This document shows, piece after piece, positions 53,864-63,618 of a DNA stretch of 64,000 bases (positions are counted from its first letter, which is position 1; each line of letters starts with the position of its first letter). The notes under the pieces are model-generated. The model was not told the origin of the DNA, made no database searches, and was given only the letters and a program-made list of their open reading frames with translations. The stretch is from Mycolicibacterium rhodesiae (lineage in GTDB: Bacteria; Actinomycetota; Actinomycetes; Mycobacteriales; Mycobacteriaceae), in contig NZ_MVIH01000002.1 in NCBI RefSeq assembly GCF_002086695.1, positions 124,001-188,000 of the forward strand, read 5' to 3'. The position numbers and the translations under genes are program-made.

Positions 53864-53906
53864 TTCGTTCCCGGTCCACCCGCATCGCAACTCGAAAGGC
53901 ATGTTC

Positions 53907-55271
53907 GTGGCTTCCGACCTTTTCTCGCAGATCGTCAACTCAGCGCCGGGCTCCCTGCTGGCCAAGCAGCTCGGCATTCCGCAGCCCGAGACGCTGCGCC
54001 GCTACAAAGCCGGTGAGCCACCGCTGGCCGGTTCGCTGCTGATCGGTGGTGACGGCCGCGTGGTCGAGCCGCTGCGCGCGGCGTTGGCCGAGGACTACGA
54101 CGTGGTCGGCGACAATCTGGGTGGCCGCTGGGCCGACTCGTTCGGCGGGCTGGTCTTCGACGCCACCGGCATCACCGAGCCGGCCGGACTGCGCGGCCTC
54201 TACGAGTTCTTCACCCCGCTGCTGCGCAACCTCGGCCATTCGGGTCGCATCGTCGTGATCGGCACCACCCCCGACCAGGCGGGCAGCGCCAACGAGCGTA
54301 TCGCCCAGCGCGCCCTCGAAGGATTCACCCGGTCCCTGGGCAAAGAGGTCCGCCACGGGGCCACCGTCTCGCTGGTCTACCTGTCGCCGGCGGCGAAGCC
54401 CGCTGCGACCGGCCTGGAGTCGACGCTGCGGTTCCTGCTGTCGGGCAAGTCGGCCTACGTCGACGGACAGGTCTTCTATGTGGGCGCCGATGATTCCACC
54501 CCGCCCGCCGACTGGGACAAGCCCCTCGAGGGCAAGGTCGCGATCGTCACGGGTGCGGCCCGCGGCATCGGTGCCACGATCGCCGAGGTGTTCGCCCGTG
54601 ACGGCGCCAAGGTGGTCGCGATCGACGTCGATAGCGCGCGTGACGCGTTGAGCGAAACCGCTGTGAAGGTGGGCGGCACCGCCCTGCCGCTGGATGTCAC
54701 CGCCGAGGACGCCGTGCAGAAGATCACCGACCACCTGCGCGAGCACTACTCCGACCACAACGGCGGCCGCGCCGACATCCTGGTCAACAACGCAGGGATC
54801 ACCCGCGACAAGCTGCTGGCCAACATGGACGATGCCCGCTGGGATGCGGTTGTTGCGGTGAATCTTCTTGCACCGCAACGCCTGACCGAAGGTTTGATCG
54901 AGAACGGCAGCATCGGCGAGGGCGGGCGGATCATCGGGCTGTCCTCGATGGCCGGCATCGCGGGCAACCGCGGCCAGACCAACTACGCGGCCACCAAGGC
55001 CGGCATGATCGGCCTCACCGAGGCGCTGGCGCCGTCGCTGGCCGAGAAGGGCATCACGATCAATGCCGTCGCACCGGGTTTCATCGAGACCGCGATGACC
55101 GCCGCGATCCCGCTGGCGACCCGTGAGGTCGGCCGCCGGCTGAACTCCCTGTATCAGGGCGGCAAGCCGGTCGACGTCGCCGAGACCATCGCCTACTTCG
55201 CCAGCCCGGCGTCGAATGCCGTGACCGGCAATACGATCCGAGTCTGCGGCCAGGCCATGCTGGGAGCCTAG
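53907..55271 (+). CDS. fabG4: High-molecular-weight beta-ketoacyl reductase FabG4
   Basis: 454 residues from GTG 53907. The GTG is chosen over ATG 53901 because AAAGG is 7 bases from it and the length then equals M. tuberculosis FabG4. The N-terminal flavodoxin-like domain (about 1-200) precedes the SDR domain: [19 protein letters not shown] (NADH site), [41 protein letters not shown] (catalytic Ser, Tyr, Lys) and [16 protein letters not shown]. It reduces 3-oxoacyl-CoA/ACP of longer chains. Followed at once by htdX, a typical reductase-dehydratase pair. Confidence 0.95.
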   Translation: MASDLFSQIVNSAPGSLLAKQLGIPQPETLRRYKAGEPPLAGSLLIGGDGRVVEPLRAALAEDYDVVGDNLGGRWADSFGGLVFDATGITEPAGLRGLYEFFTPLLRNLGHSGRIVVIGTTPDQAGSANERIAQRALEGFTRSLGKEVRHGATVSLVYLSPAAKPAATGLESTLRFLLSGKSAYVDGQVFYVGADDSTPPADWDKPLEGKVAIVTGAARGIGATIAEVFARDGAKVVAIDVDSARDALSETAVKVGGTALPLDVTAEDAVQKITDHLREHYSDHNGGRADILVNNAGITRDKLLANMDDARWDAVVAVNLLAPQRLTEGLIENGSIGEGGRIIGLSSMAGIAGNRGQTNYAATKAGMIGLTEALAPSLAEKGITINAVAPGFIETAMTAAIPLATREVGRRLNSLYQGGKPVDVAETIAYFASPASNAVTGNTIRVCGQAMLGA

Positions 55272-55272
55272 G

Positions 55273-56127
55273 GTGAGCACCGTGACCGAACAGCCGAGCG
55301 GACTGCGCAACATGCTGCGCGCCGCGGCGGGCTCGCTGCCGTTCATCCCGCGCAGCGATCATCTGCCCACCCGCACCCTGACGGTCGATGACCTGGCCAT
55401 CGATCCGTCCAACGTCGCCGCCTACGCGGCGGTCACCGGCCTTCGCTTCGGCGACACCGTGCCGCTGACCTATCCGTTCGTGCTGACGTTTCCCACCGTG
55501 ATGGCGCTGATCACCGGTTTCGACTTCCCGTTCGCCGCCATGGGCGCGGTCCACGTGGAGAACGAGATCACCCGGTACCGCCCGATCGCGGTCACCGACA
55601 CCGTCAAGCTCAAGGTGCACGCCGAGAACCTCCGCGAGCATCGCAAGGGTCTGCTGGTCGACGTGATCGCCGACATCCACGTGGGCAACGAGCGCGCCTG
55701 GCATCAGGTCACGACGTTCCTGCACCAGCAGCGCACCAGCCTGTCCGGTGGACCCAAGCCCGAGCCGCCCAAGCGGCCGAAGCTGCCGTCGCCCAATGCG
55801 ATCCTGCGGATCAGCCCCGGCCAGATCCGGCGTTACGCATCGATCGGCGGCGATCACAATCCGATCCACACCACATCGGTCGGCGCGAAACTGTTCGGCT
55901 TCCCCACTGTGATCGCACACGGGATGTTCAGTGCGGCAGCGGTTTTGGCGAATATCGAAGCGCAGATCCCCGACGGGGTCCGCTACTCGGTGAAGTTCGG
56001 CAAGCCGGTCATCCTGCCTGCCACCGCCGGGCTCTACGTCGACCGGGTGACCGATGGGTGGGACATCTCGATGCGCAACCTGAGCAAGGGATACCCGCAC
56101 CTGACCGGAACGGTTCGCGGGCTCTAG
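55273..56127 (+). CDS. htdX: 3-hydroxyacyl-thioester dehydratase HtdX
   Basis: 284 residues from GTG 55273, one base after the fabG4 stop; GGGAGCCTAGGG precedes it. It is a double-hotdog MaoC-type hydratase. The first half has LTYPFVLTFPTVMALITGFDFP; the second carries the hydratase motif IRRYASIGGDHNPIHT followed by FGFPTVIAHGMFSAAAV. It dehydrates (R)-3-hydroxyacyl thioesters made by FabG4. Its stop shares the CTAG at 56124-56127 with the stop of the convergent tetR gene. Confidence 0.93.
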   Translation: MSTVTEQPSGLRNMLRAAAGSLPFIPRSDHLPTRTLTVDDLAIDPSNVAAYAAVTGLRFGDTVPLTYPFVLTFPTVMALITGFDFPFAAMGAVHVENEITRYRPIAVTDTVKLKVHAENLREHRKGLLVDVIADIHVGNERAWHQVTTFLHQQRTSLSGGPKPEPPKRPKLPSPNAILRISPGQIRRYASIGGDHNPIHTTSVGAKLFGFPTVIAHGMFSAAAVLANIEAQIPDGVRYSVKFGKPVILPATAGLYVDRVTDGWDISMRNLSKGYPHLTGTVRGL

Positions 56128-56744
56128 GAAGTCGCGGGTGCGGCTTCCTTGTCCGAGGGGGCGCCTTTGAGGCCACGCCAGAACAGGTTGATCAGCATGT
56201 CGGCGGCCTCGTCGACGTCGGCGTCACCTGCGCTGACGCGGGCCGCGACCGCCTCACCCGCGCCCACCAGGGCGACGGCCATCATGTGGAAGTCGGTGCC
56301 GGGCTCAGGATGTCGAGTGCCTGCCTCCAGCAGCCGGGCCACCATGTCGATGATCTTCTCGCGGCCCTCGCGGACGGTGTGCGCGAACGCCTGCGAGCTG
56401 GTCGCCTGGGTGTAGAGCACGATCCAGGACGCTCGGTTGGCGTCGATGTAGCGCAGCACCGACAGAATCACGCTGCGCAACAGGTCATGTGGGCTCTGCT
56501 TGAGGTCGATGTCCTCACGCACCGCTTCGATGAAGCGGCTGAGTTCGCGGGCCAGGCAGGCCCCGAACAGTTCTTCCTTGGAGCCGTAGTACAAATACAG
56601 CATCGGCTTGGAGATCTGCGCCTCACCGGCGATGACGTCCATCGACGTCTCGTGATAGCCGTTGACCGAGAACATCTGTACAGCGGCGTCGAGCATCTGC
56701 TGCTCCCGCACGGCACGGGGCAACCGCTTGGTGCCACCCGCCAT
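56124..56744 (-). CDS. TetR-family regulator (Rv0238-like)
   Basis: 206 residues from ATG 56744 with GGGAGGCGG upstream. The helix-turn-helix is REQQMLDAAVQMFSVNGYH, then TSMDVIAGEAQISKPMLYLYYGSKEEL; the C-terminal domain is helical and ligand-binding. Its constant position next to htdX and lpqI in mycobacteria, and the shared palindromes in the fadE5 and fadA2/fabG4 promoters, make it a candidate controller of this lipid block; not proven by sequence. Confidence 0.9.
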   Translation of the reverse strand: MAGGTKRLPRAVREQQMLDAAVQMFSVNGYHETSMDVIAGEAQISKPMLYLYYGSKEELFGACLARELSRFIEAVREDIDLKQSPHDLLRSVILSVLRYIDANRASWIVLYTQATSSQAFAHTVREGREKIIDMVARLLEAGTRHPEPGTDFHMMAVALVGAGEAVAARVSAGDADVDEAADMLINLFWRGLKGAPSDKEAAPATS

Positions 56745-56794
56745 ATCACCGCCTCCCGCCAGACCCCGCATCGCTGTGTCCGTGATCTCTCAGG

Positions 56795-58006
56795 CTAACC
56801 GCCGCAGCGGGGACTTTGCCCTTTCAGACGCGCCATTCGCAACACCGAAGTCTCGATCGCGGGCAGCGACAGTTCACCCGCGTTGACCGCCTTCTCGAGC
56901 CGGTCGAGCACCGCGGGCACCTCGTCGGTCGTCACCCACAGCGCCACGTCGGTGCCGGCCTGCAGGCTGCGCAGCACCGCCTCGGCGACCCCGTACCGAT
57001 CGGAGATGGCCGCCATGCTGGACAGATCGTCGCTGAAAACCGGCCCATCGAAGCCCGGGCCGCCGTAGCCGCCGCTGCGCAGCAGACCCACCGCCGCGGC
57101 ACTCAGACTTGCCGGCGTCGTCCCGGTCAGCCCCGGCACCTCGAGGTGACCCACCATGACGGCGACGGGCGCCTCCGTCGTCAACGTGCGGTAGGGCACC
57201 AGGTCGCTGGCCATGAGGGCGTCCAGCGGCGGGGTGGTGACCGCCCCGGCAGTGTGCGAGTCACCCGAGCCGTGTCCGTGGCCGGGGAAGTGCTTGAGCA
57301 CCGGGAGCAGGCCGGCGTCACGCAGACCGCGGGCATACGCACCGGCGTATTCGGTCACCTTCGCCGGGTCGTCGGAGAAGGAACGGTCTCCGATCACGGT
57401 GTCGTCCGGGGCGTCGGTGACGTCGACGACGGGCGCGAAGTCGATGGTGATGCCGAGGCCGCGCATCTTCTTTCCTCGGTCCAGGGCCAGCTGGTACACC
57501 TGGTCGGCAGTCTGGGTCTGTGCCAGCACCCGCGCCGACGGGGCGTCGCCGATCAGCGACGTCAGCCGCTGCACCCGGCCGCCCTCTTCGTCGACGCTCA
57601 CCGCAAGCGGGAGCGGGCCGGCGTTGGCGTAATCCGGCAGCGAGCCGTCGGTCAGCATCGACAGGTCGGTCCAGCTGCCGATGAAGATGCCGCCGACGTG
57701 ATAGGTGTCCACCACGTTGCGCGCGTCGGCGGCGCCCTTGACCCCGACCATCAACACCTGGGCGAGCTTGTCGCGGGTCGACATCGCACTGAGCAACGCG
57801 GGGCCATCGCCACACGCCGGGGGCGCCGGAGAGGCAGGCGCCGGGACCGGTCCGGCCATCGGCACCGAACTGGCCGACGACGGCGTGCTGACCGGGGCCG
57901 ACGACGACGCCGCGGGGCGCGACGCCGTCCCTGAGCAGCCGACAAGCAGCAGGGGTAGTGCTGACAGGGCCGCGACTCCGCGAATCGAGAACAGGCGGTT
58001 AGGCAT
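56795..58006 (-). CDS. lpqI: LpqI, lipoprotein beta-N-acetylglucosaminidase (GH3)
   Basis: 403 residues from ATG 58006 (GTG 58012 also possible). A lipoprotein signal ends in the lipobox LLLVGC. The GH3/NagZ motif is PVLKHFPGHGHGSGDSH, with the catalytic His; ERSF-like GDRSFSDDP precedes it and PVFSDDLSSMAAI holds the nucleophilic Asp region. It removes N-acetylglucosamine from muropeptides during wall recycling. Equivalent to Rv0237, with the same neighbours. Confidence 0.93.
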   Translation of the reverse strand: MPNRLFSIRGVAALSALPLLLVGCSGTASRPAASSSAPVSTPSSASSVPMAGPVPAPASPAPPACGDGPALLSAMSTRDKLAQVLMVGVKGAADARNVVDTYHVGGIFIGSWTDLSMLTDGSLPDYANAGPLPLAVSVDEEGGRVQRLTSLIGDAPSARVLAQTQTADQVYQLALDRGKKMRGLGITIDFAPVVDVTDAPDDTVIGDRSFSDDPAKVTEYAGAYARGLRDAGLLPVLKHFPGHGHGSGDSHTAGAVTTPPLDALMASDLVPYRTLTTEAPVAVMVGHLEVPGLTGTTPASLSAAAVGLLRSGGYGGPGFDGPVFSDDLSSMAAISDRYGVAEAVLRSLQAGTDVALWVTTDEVPAVLDRLEKAVNAGELSLPAIETSVLRMARLKGQSPRCGG

Positions 58007-58146
58007 CCGCACATGCTGTCACGGCCCTCGCCGAGGGCCAACCAAGATTGGCCGCGTGCTAGGTTTGCCAGCGGGTATTCACCCGTGACATTGCCGGTCT
58101 TCACCCGATGATCTGCACCGTCCCAGCACCGCGAGGAGAAGCGACC

Positions 58147-58320
58147 ATGACCCGGTTCGTGGTTCCTGCCGCCGCCAGCATCGTGGTCGGTCTGCTGCTC
58201 GGAGCCGCCGCGATCTTCGGCGTGACGTTGATGATCCAGCAGGACACCAAGCCGCCGCTGTCGCCTGGCGACCCTGCGTCGTCGGTGCTGAACCGCGTCG
58301 AGTACGGCAACCGCGGCTAG
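58147..58320 (+). CDS. Small membrane protein (Rv0236A-like, 57 aa)
   Basis: 57 residues from ATG 58147 with GAGGAGAAG upstream; this length equals the M. tuberculosis Rv0236A product. One hydrophobic segment (FVVPAAASIVVGLLLGAAAI) is followed by a short polar tail ending LNRVEYGNRG. It precedes aftD directly and is probably co-transcribed; a role with AftD is inferred from conserved adjacency. Confidence 0.82.
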   Translation: MTRFVVPAAASIVVGLLLGAAAIFGVTLMIQQDTKPPLSPGDPASSVLNRVEYGNRG

Positions 58321-58321
58321 C

Positions 58322-61300
58322 CTGAGCACGCTCACCGCCGCCTCCCCCGCGGTCACGGAGGCGCCCATCACGACCCCGCCGCTATCGCGGCGCTGGCTCT
58401 CCTGTGTCTTCCTCGTCGCGCTGGTGTTGTGCTTCGCCCAGTCGCCGGGACTGATCTCGCCGGACACCAAGCTCGACCTGACCGCCAACCCGCTGCGTTT
58501 CCTCACCCGCGCGGCCAACCTGTGGAACAGCGACCTGCCGTTCGGGCAGGCGCAGAACCAGGCCTACGGCTACCTCTTCCCGCACGGGGCGTTCTTCCTG
58601 CTCGGCGACACCCTCGGATTGCCCGGCTGGGTCACTCAGCGGCTCTGGTGGGCGTTGCTGCTGACTGCCGGATTCTGGGGCTTGTTGCGGGTGGCCGAGG
58701 CTCTCGGCATCGGGACGCGATCGTCACGCATCATCGGTGCTCTGGCGTTCGCCCTGTCTCCACGGGTGCTGACGACGCTGGGGTCGATCTCATCGGAGAC
58801 GCTGCCGATGATGCTGGCGCCGTGGGTGCTGCTGCCGGTGATCCTCGCGCTGCGCGGCGGGGAGGGAAGGTCGCTGCGAATACTCGCCGGGCGGGCCGGT
58901 CTGGCGCTGGCATTGATGGGCGCGGTCAACGCCGTCGCGACGCTCACCGGCTGCCTGCCCGCGATCATCTGGTGGCTGTGCCATCGGCCCAACCGGGTGT
59001 GGCTGCGGTTCAGCGCCTGGTGGGCGCTGGCCTCGGCCCTAGCGGTCACGTGGTGGGTGGTCGCGCTGCTGCTGCTGGGCCGGATCAGTCCGCCGTTCCT
59101 GGACTTCATCGAGTCGTCCGGGGTCACCACGCAGTGGGCGTCGCTGACCGAGATGCTGCGCGGCACCGACAGCTGGACGCCGTTCGTCTCGCCGAACGCC
59201 ACCGCCGCGGCCGAGCTGGTGACCCAGCCGGCGATGGTGCTGGCCACGACTCTCGTCGCGGCGGGTGGGATGGCGGGGCTGGCGCTGCGATCCATGCCGG
59301 CCCGTGGACGGCTGATCATCATGCTGCTCACCGGTGTGGTGCTGCTGGGCCTCGGCTACTCCGGTGGACTCGGCTCGCCGGTGGCGCAGCACGTGCAAGC
59401 CTTCCTCGACGCGGCGGGCGCCCCGCTGCGCAATGTCCACAAGCTCGAGCCGGTGATTCGCCTTCCGCTGGTGTTGGGACTGGCACACCTGCTCAGCCGA
59501 ATCCCGCTGCCCGGCAGCGCGCCCCGGCCGGTGTGGGTGCGCGCGTTCGCGCATCCCGAGAACGACAAGCGGGTGGCGGTCGGCATCGTGGTGATGGCCG
59601 CGCTCATGGTCGCCACGTCGATGGCATGGACCGGCAGGCTCACCCCGCCCGGTGCATTCCGCGCAATCCCGGACTACTGGCACCAGGCGGCGGACTGGCT
59701 GACCAAGAACAACACCGGTCAGCCGACACCGGGCCGGGTGCTGGTGGTTCCCGGTGCGCCGTTCGCCACCCAGGTCTGGGGTAACAGCCATGACGAGCCG
59801 TTGCAGGTGCTCGGCGAAAGCCCATGGGGGGTACGCGATTCCATCCCGTTGACTCCGCCGCAGACGATTCGCGCACTGGATTCGGTGCAGCGGCTGTTCG
59901 CCGCGGGCCGGCCCTCGGCGGGGCTTGCCGACACCCTGGCCCGGCAGGGCATCTCCTACGTGGTGGTCCGCAACGACCTGGACCCGGACAAGTCGCGCTC
60001 GGCCCGCCCGCTGCTGGTGCACCGCGCCATCGACGGATCGCCCGGGCTGCAGAAGGTGGCACAGTTCGGCGAGCCGGTCGGACCGGGCACCCTGGACGGC
60101 TTCATCAGCGACAGCGGGCTTCGGCCACGCTATCCCGCAGTCGAGATCTATCACGTTGGCGCCCAAGGTAATCCGGCGACACCATATTTGACCGATGCGA
60201 ACCGGATGGCCCGGATAGATGGCGGTCCCGAGGTGCTGTTGCGTCTCGACGAACGCCGCAGGCTGCTCGGACTGCCCCCGCTCGGCCCGATGCTGCTGAC
60301 CTCCGATGCCCAGCGCGCCGGGCTCCCGGTGCCGGTGGTCACCGTGACCGACACCCCCGTCGACCGCGAAACCGATTACGGCCGGGTCGACGACCACTCG
60401 TCGGCGGCCCGGGCCGAGGGCGACCACCGCAACACCTTCAACCGGGTGCCCGACTACCCGGTTCCCGGTGCCAAGCAGGTCCACGGCGCCTGGACCGGTG
60501 GGCGGCTGTCCGCGTCGAGCTCGTCGTCGGACGCCACCGCGCTGCCCAACGTCGCGCCGGCCAGCGGACCCGCCGCCGCCATCGACGGCGACTCCGCCAC
60601 CGCGTGGGTGTCCAACTCCTTGCAGTCCGCAATCGGACAGTGGCTGCAGGTCGACTTCGACCATCCGGTCACCAATGCGACACTGACGATCACCCCGAGC
60701 GCCACCGCCGTCGGCGCTCAAGTCCGCCGACTGCAGGTGTCCACCGAAAACGGAACCACCACAGTGCGTTTCGACGAGCCGGGCAAACCTCTGACGGTGG
60801 CGCTGCCGTACGGCGAGTCACCGTGGGTCCGGATCACCGCGATCGGCACCGACGACGGTTCGTCGGGCGTGCAGTTCGGCATCACCGACCTGTCGGTGAC
60901 CCAGTTCGACGCCTCCGGATTCGCCCATCCCGTCGACATCAGGCACAGCATCGTCGTGCCCGGCCCGCCCGGTGGGTCCGCGATCGCCGCGTGGGATCTG
61001 GGCTCCGAACTGCTCGGCCGGCAAGGCTGCGCGGATTCCCCCGACGGAGTGCACTGCGCGGCGTCGATGTCTCAGGCTCCCGAGGAGCCGGTCACGTTGA
61101 GTCGCACGCTGACCGTGCCCAAACCGATCGACGTCACCCCCACGGTCTGGGTGCGCGCCCGGCAGGGACCGCACCTCGCGGACCTCATCGCCCAGCCCGG
61201 CACCGTCCGCTCACGCGCCGACGCCGATCTGATCGATGTCGACGGATCCGCCTATGCCGCAACCGATGGCGACCCACGTACCTCGTGGACGGCACCACAG

Positions 61301-62617
61301 AACGTGGTACAGCATCGCAGTGCCCCCACCCTGACAGTCACCCTGCCGAAGCCGACCGAGGTCACCGGGCTGGTGCTGACCCCGAGCTCGTCGGCGCTGC
61401 CCACCCATCCCACGATGGTGGCCGTCGACCTCGGTGACGGGCCGCAGGTCCGCAGGCTGGACGGCGGACCGGATGCCGGCGCGCAAACCGTCACGCTGCA
61501 TCCGCGGCTGACGGACACCGTCCGGATCAGCTTGCTCAACTGGAATGACGTGATCGACCGCACCGCACTCGGTTTCGATCAGCTCAAGCCGCCCGGTCTG
61601 GCCGAGGTCGGGGTGTTGGGCCCGGACGGCAAGCCCGTCGCGGCGGCCGATGCGGCCACCAATCGCAAACGCACCATCGAGATCCCCTGCGGCCAGGGAC
61701 CGATCGTGGCGGTCTCGGGCCGGTTCGTGCAGACCTCGGTGACCACCACCGTCGGCGCCCTGCTGGACGGTGAACCCGTACCGGCCCGCGCGTGCGACCC
61801 GGCGCCGATCGCTCTGCCCGCCGGCCAACAGGAGCTGCTGATCAGCCCCGGCTCGGCATTCGTGGTGGACGGAGTCCAGCTGTCCGGCCCGCTGGCAAGC
61901 CAGATCGCCACCGCAGCAACGACTCCCGCCGACATCACCAGCTGGGGTGCCGACCGGCGGGAGTTCAACGTCAGCCGGGCGCCCACCGCACGCGTGCTGG
62001 TCGTCCCGGAGAGCGTGAACCCCGGCTGGGTGGCCCGACTGCCGGACGGGGTCACCCTCACGCCGGTCATCGTCAACGGCTGGCAACAAGGCTGGGTGGT
62101 GCCTGCCGGTGAACAGGGCACCGTCACGGTCAGCTTCCCGTCCAACCGGGTCTACCGGATCGGTCTGGCCGTCGGCCTTTCGCTGCTGCCGCTGCTCCTG
62201 CTGCTGACGTTGGTGCCGCCACGACGGCCGCCGACAACCTACGAGCCGGCCCGGCCCTGGGCGGTTCCCCTGCTGGCCGGCGCCGGGGTGCTGGCCGCCG
62301 GTGGGTTGATCGCCGGCCTCGGCGGCCTGGCGGTGTTCGGGACCGCGATGCTGCTCGGATACCTGCTTCGCAGCCGGGCCCGGCTGCGCGACCGGCTGAC
62401 GCTGGCGGCCAGTGCCTGCGGGCTGATCGCGGCGGGCGCGCTACTCTCGCGCTACCCGTGGCGCTCGGTCGACGGCTATATCGGCCACTCTCCCTGGGTC
62501 CAGCTGCTGGCGCTGATCGCGGTCGGCGCCCTGGCTGCCTCGGCGATACCGCGACCGATTCCACAGCCGGAGCCAACTGACAGCGAAACCGACGACGGCA
62601 CAAGCATTTCGCACTAG
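58322..62617 (+). CDS. aftD: Arabinofuranosyltransferase AftD
   Basis: The frame yields about 1400 residues matching Rv0236c. The N-terminal GT-C membrane region starts WLSCVFLVALVLCFAQSPGLISPDTKLDL, whose Asp residues are typical of the GT-C first loop, followed by about ten helices, a long extracytoplasmic part with carbohydrate-binding modules (DGDSATAWVSNSLQSAIGQW; DGDPRTSWTAPQNV) and C-terminal helices. It adds arabinose to arabinogalactan/lipoarabinomannan and is essential. The first standard start, GTG 58424, would cut helix 1. The open frame reaches back to 58292 without ATG, GTG or TTG; CTG 58322 is given as a provisional start. Confidence 0.93.
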   Translation: MSTLTAASPAVTEAPITTPPLSRRWLSCVFLVALVLCFAQSPGLISPDTKLDLTANPLRFLTRAANLWNSDLPFGQAQNQAYGYLFPHGAFFLLGDTLGLPGWVTQRLWWALLLTAGFWGLLRVAEALGIGTRSSRIIGALAFALSPRVLTTLGSISSETLPMMLAPWVLLPVILALRGGEGRSLRILAGRAGLALALMGAVNAVATLTGCLPAIIWWLCHRPNRVWLRFSAWWALASALAVTWWVVALLLLGRISPPFLDFIESSGVTTQWASLTEMLRGTDSWTPFVSPNATAAAELVTQPAMVLATTLVAAGGMAGLALRSMPARGRLIIMLLTGVVLLGLGYSGGLGSPVAQHVQAFLDAAGAPLRNVHKLEPVIRLPLVLGLAHLLSRIPLPGSAPRPVWVRAFAHPENDKRVAVGIVVMAALMVATSMAWTGRLTPPGAFRAIPDYWHQAADWLTKNNTGQPTPGRVLVVPGAPFATQVWGNSHDEPLQVLGESPWGVRDSIPLTPPQTIRALDSVQRLFAAGRPSAGLADTLARQGISYVVVRNDLDPDKSRSARPLLVHRAIDGSPGLQKVAQFGEPVGPGTLDGFISDSGLRPRYPAVEIYHVGAQGNPATPYLTDANRMARIDGGPEVLLRLDERRRLLGLPPLGPMLLTSDAQRAGLPVPVVTVTDTPVDRETDYGRVDDHSSAARAEGDHRNTFNRVPDYPVPGAKQVHGAWTGGRLSASSSSSDATALPNVAPASGPAAAIDGDSATAWVSNSLQSAIGQWLQVDFDHPVTNATLTITPSATAVGAQVRRLQVSTENGTTTVRFDEPGKPLTVALPYGESPWVRITAIGTDDGSSGVQFGITDLSVTQFDASGFAHPVDIRHSIVVPGPPGGSAIAAWDLGSELLGRQGCADSPDGVHCAASMSQAPEEPVTLSRTLTVPKPIDVTPTVWVRARQGPHLADLIAQPGTVRSRADADLIDVDGSAYAATDGDPRTSWTAPQNVVQHRSAPTLTVTLPKPTEVTGLVLTPSSSALPTHPTMVAVDLGDGPQVRRLDGGPDAGAQTVTLHPRLTDTVRISLLNWNDVIDRTALGFDQLKPPGLAEVGVLGPDGKPVAAADAATNRKRTIEIPCGQGPIVAVSGRFVQTSVTTTVGALLDGEPVPARACDPAPIALPAGQQELLISPGSAFVVDGVQLSGPLASQIATAATTPADITSWGADRREFNVSRAPTARVLVVPESVNPGWVARLPDGVTLTPVIVNGWQQGWVVPAGEQGTVTVSFPSNRVYRIGLAVGLSLLPLLLLLTLVPPRRPPTTYEPARPWAVPLLAGAGVLAAGGLIAGLGGLAVFGTAMLLGYLLRSRARLRDRLTLAASACGLIAAGALLSRYPWRSVDGYIGHSPWVQLLALIAVGALAASAIPRPIPQPEPTDSETDDGTSISH

Positions 62618-62628
62618 GGTTTCACCCC

Positions 62629-63618
62629 ATGACAGAGCTGTCACAGGTCGCCACCGTTCGAGGCCCGGTCGCGACCAGCGACCTGGGTGTGGTGTTCATG
62701 CACGAACACGTCTTCATCCTGTCGCAGGAGATCATGGCCAACTATCCCGAGGGCTGGGGGGACGAGGCCGCCCGGGAAGCCGATGCCGTCGCCAAGCTCA
62801 ACGAGCTGAAGGCGCTCGGGGTGGACACCATCGTCGACCCGACGGTCATCGGACTGGGACGCTACATTCCGCGCATCCAGCGGGTGGCCGCCCAGACCGA
62901 TCTCCAGATCGTGGTGGCCACCGGGATCTACACCTACAACGACGTCCCGATGTACTTCCACTTCACCGGCCCGGGAACCCTGCTGGACGGTCCGGAGATC
63001 ATGACCGAACTGTTCGTCCGGGACATCACCGAAGGCATCGCCGACACCGGCGTCAGGGCCGGGATCCTCAAGTGCGCCACCGACGAACCCGGTGTCACCC
63101 CGGGTGTCGAGCGAGTCCTGCGCGCGGTCGCCCAGGCCCACAAGCAGACCGGTGTGCCGATCACCACCCACACGCACGCGCTCAGCCGGCGCGGTCTCGA
63201 GCAGCAACAGATCTTCGCCGAAGAAGGCGTCGACCTCAGCCGGGTGATCATCGGGCACAGCGGCGACACCACCGACCTCGGCTACCTCGAAGAGTTGATC
63301 GCCGCCGGATCCTATCTCGGCATGGACCGGTTCGGCCTGGACGGCTTCCTCAGCTTCGACGACCGCGTCGACACCGTCGTGCGGATGTGCGAACGCGGGC
63401 ACGCCGACAAGATGGTGCTGTCCCACGACGCGTCCTGCTACATCGACTGGCTGCCGGAGGAAGTCATCCCGGTGGCCATGCCCAACTGGCATTTCCGGCA
63501 CATCCACAACGATGTGCTGCCCGCACTGCGGCGGCGCGGGGTGACCGACGAGCAGATCACCACCATGCTGGTGGACAACCCCCGCACCATCTTCGCCAAG
63601 CAGGGCGCCTATGCGTGA
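62629..63618 (+). CDS. php: Phosphotriesterase-like lactonase (Php family)
   Basis: 329 residues from ATG 62629, 11 bases after aftD. The binuclear metal site is visible: HEH (25-27) after VVF, the carboxylated Lys148 in GILKCATDE, His in THTHAL and IIGHSGDT, and Asp in LSHDASC. This is the PLL group, which hydrolyses lactones, including acyl-homoserine lactones, and weakly phosphotriesters. It resembles M. tuberculosis Rv0230c. The next gene overlaps by 8 bases, so they are co-transcribed. Confidence 0.9.
   Translation: MTELSQVATVRGPVATSDLGVVFMHEHVFILSQEIMANYPEGWGDEAAREADAVAKLNELKALGVDTIVDPTVIGLGRYIPRIQRVAAQTDLQIVVATGIYTYNDVPMYFHFTGPGTLLDGPEIMTELFVRDITEGIADTGVRAGILKCATDEPGVTPGVERVLRAVAQAHKQTGVPITTHTHALSRRGLEQQQIFAEEGVDLSRVIIGHSGDTTDLGYLEELIAAGSYLGMDRFGLDGFLSFDDRVDTVVRMCERGHADKMVLSHDASCYIDWLPEEVIPVAMPNWHFRHIHNDVLPALRRRGVTDEQITTMLVDNPRTIFAKQGAYA

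Noticed and set aside
53172..53906. Upstream extension of the fabG4 frame
   Set aside because: It is antisense to fadA2. GTG 53907 gives the family length and a proper ribosome spacing.
56808..56823. GGGGACTTTGCCC resembling a DosR box
   Set aside because: It lies within the lpqI coding end, its arms do not match, and spacing to the tetR start is not convincing.
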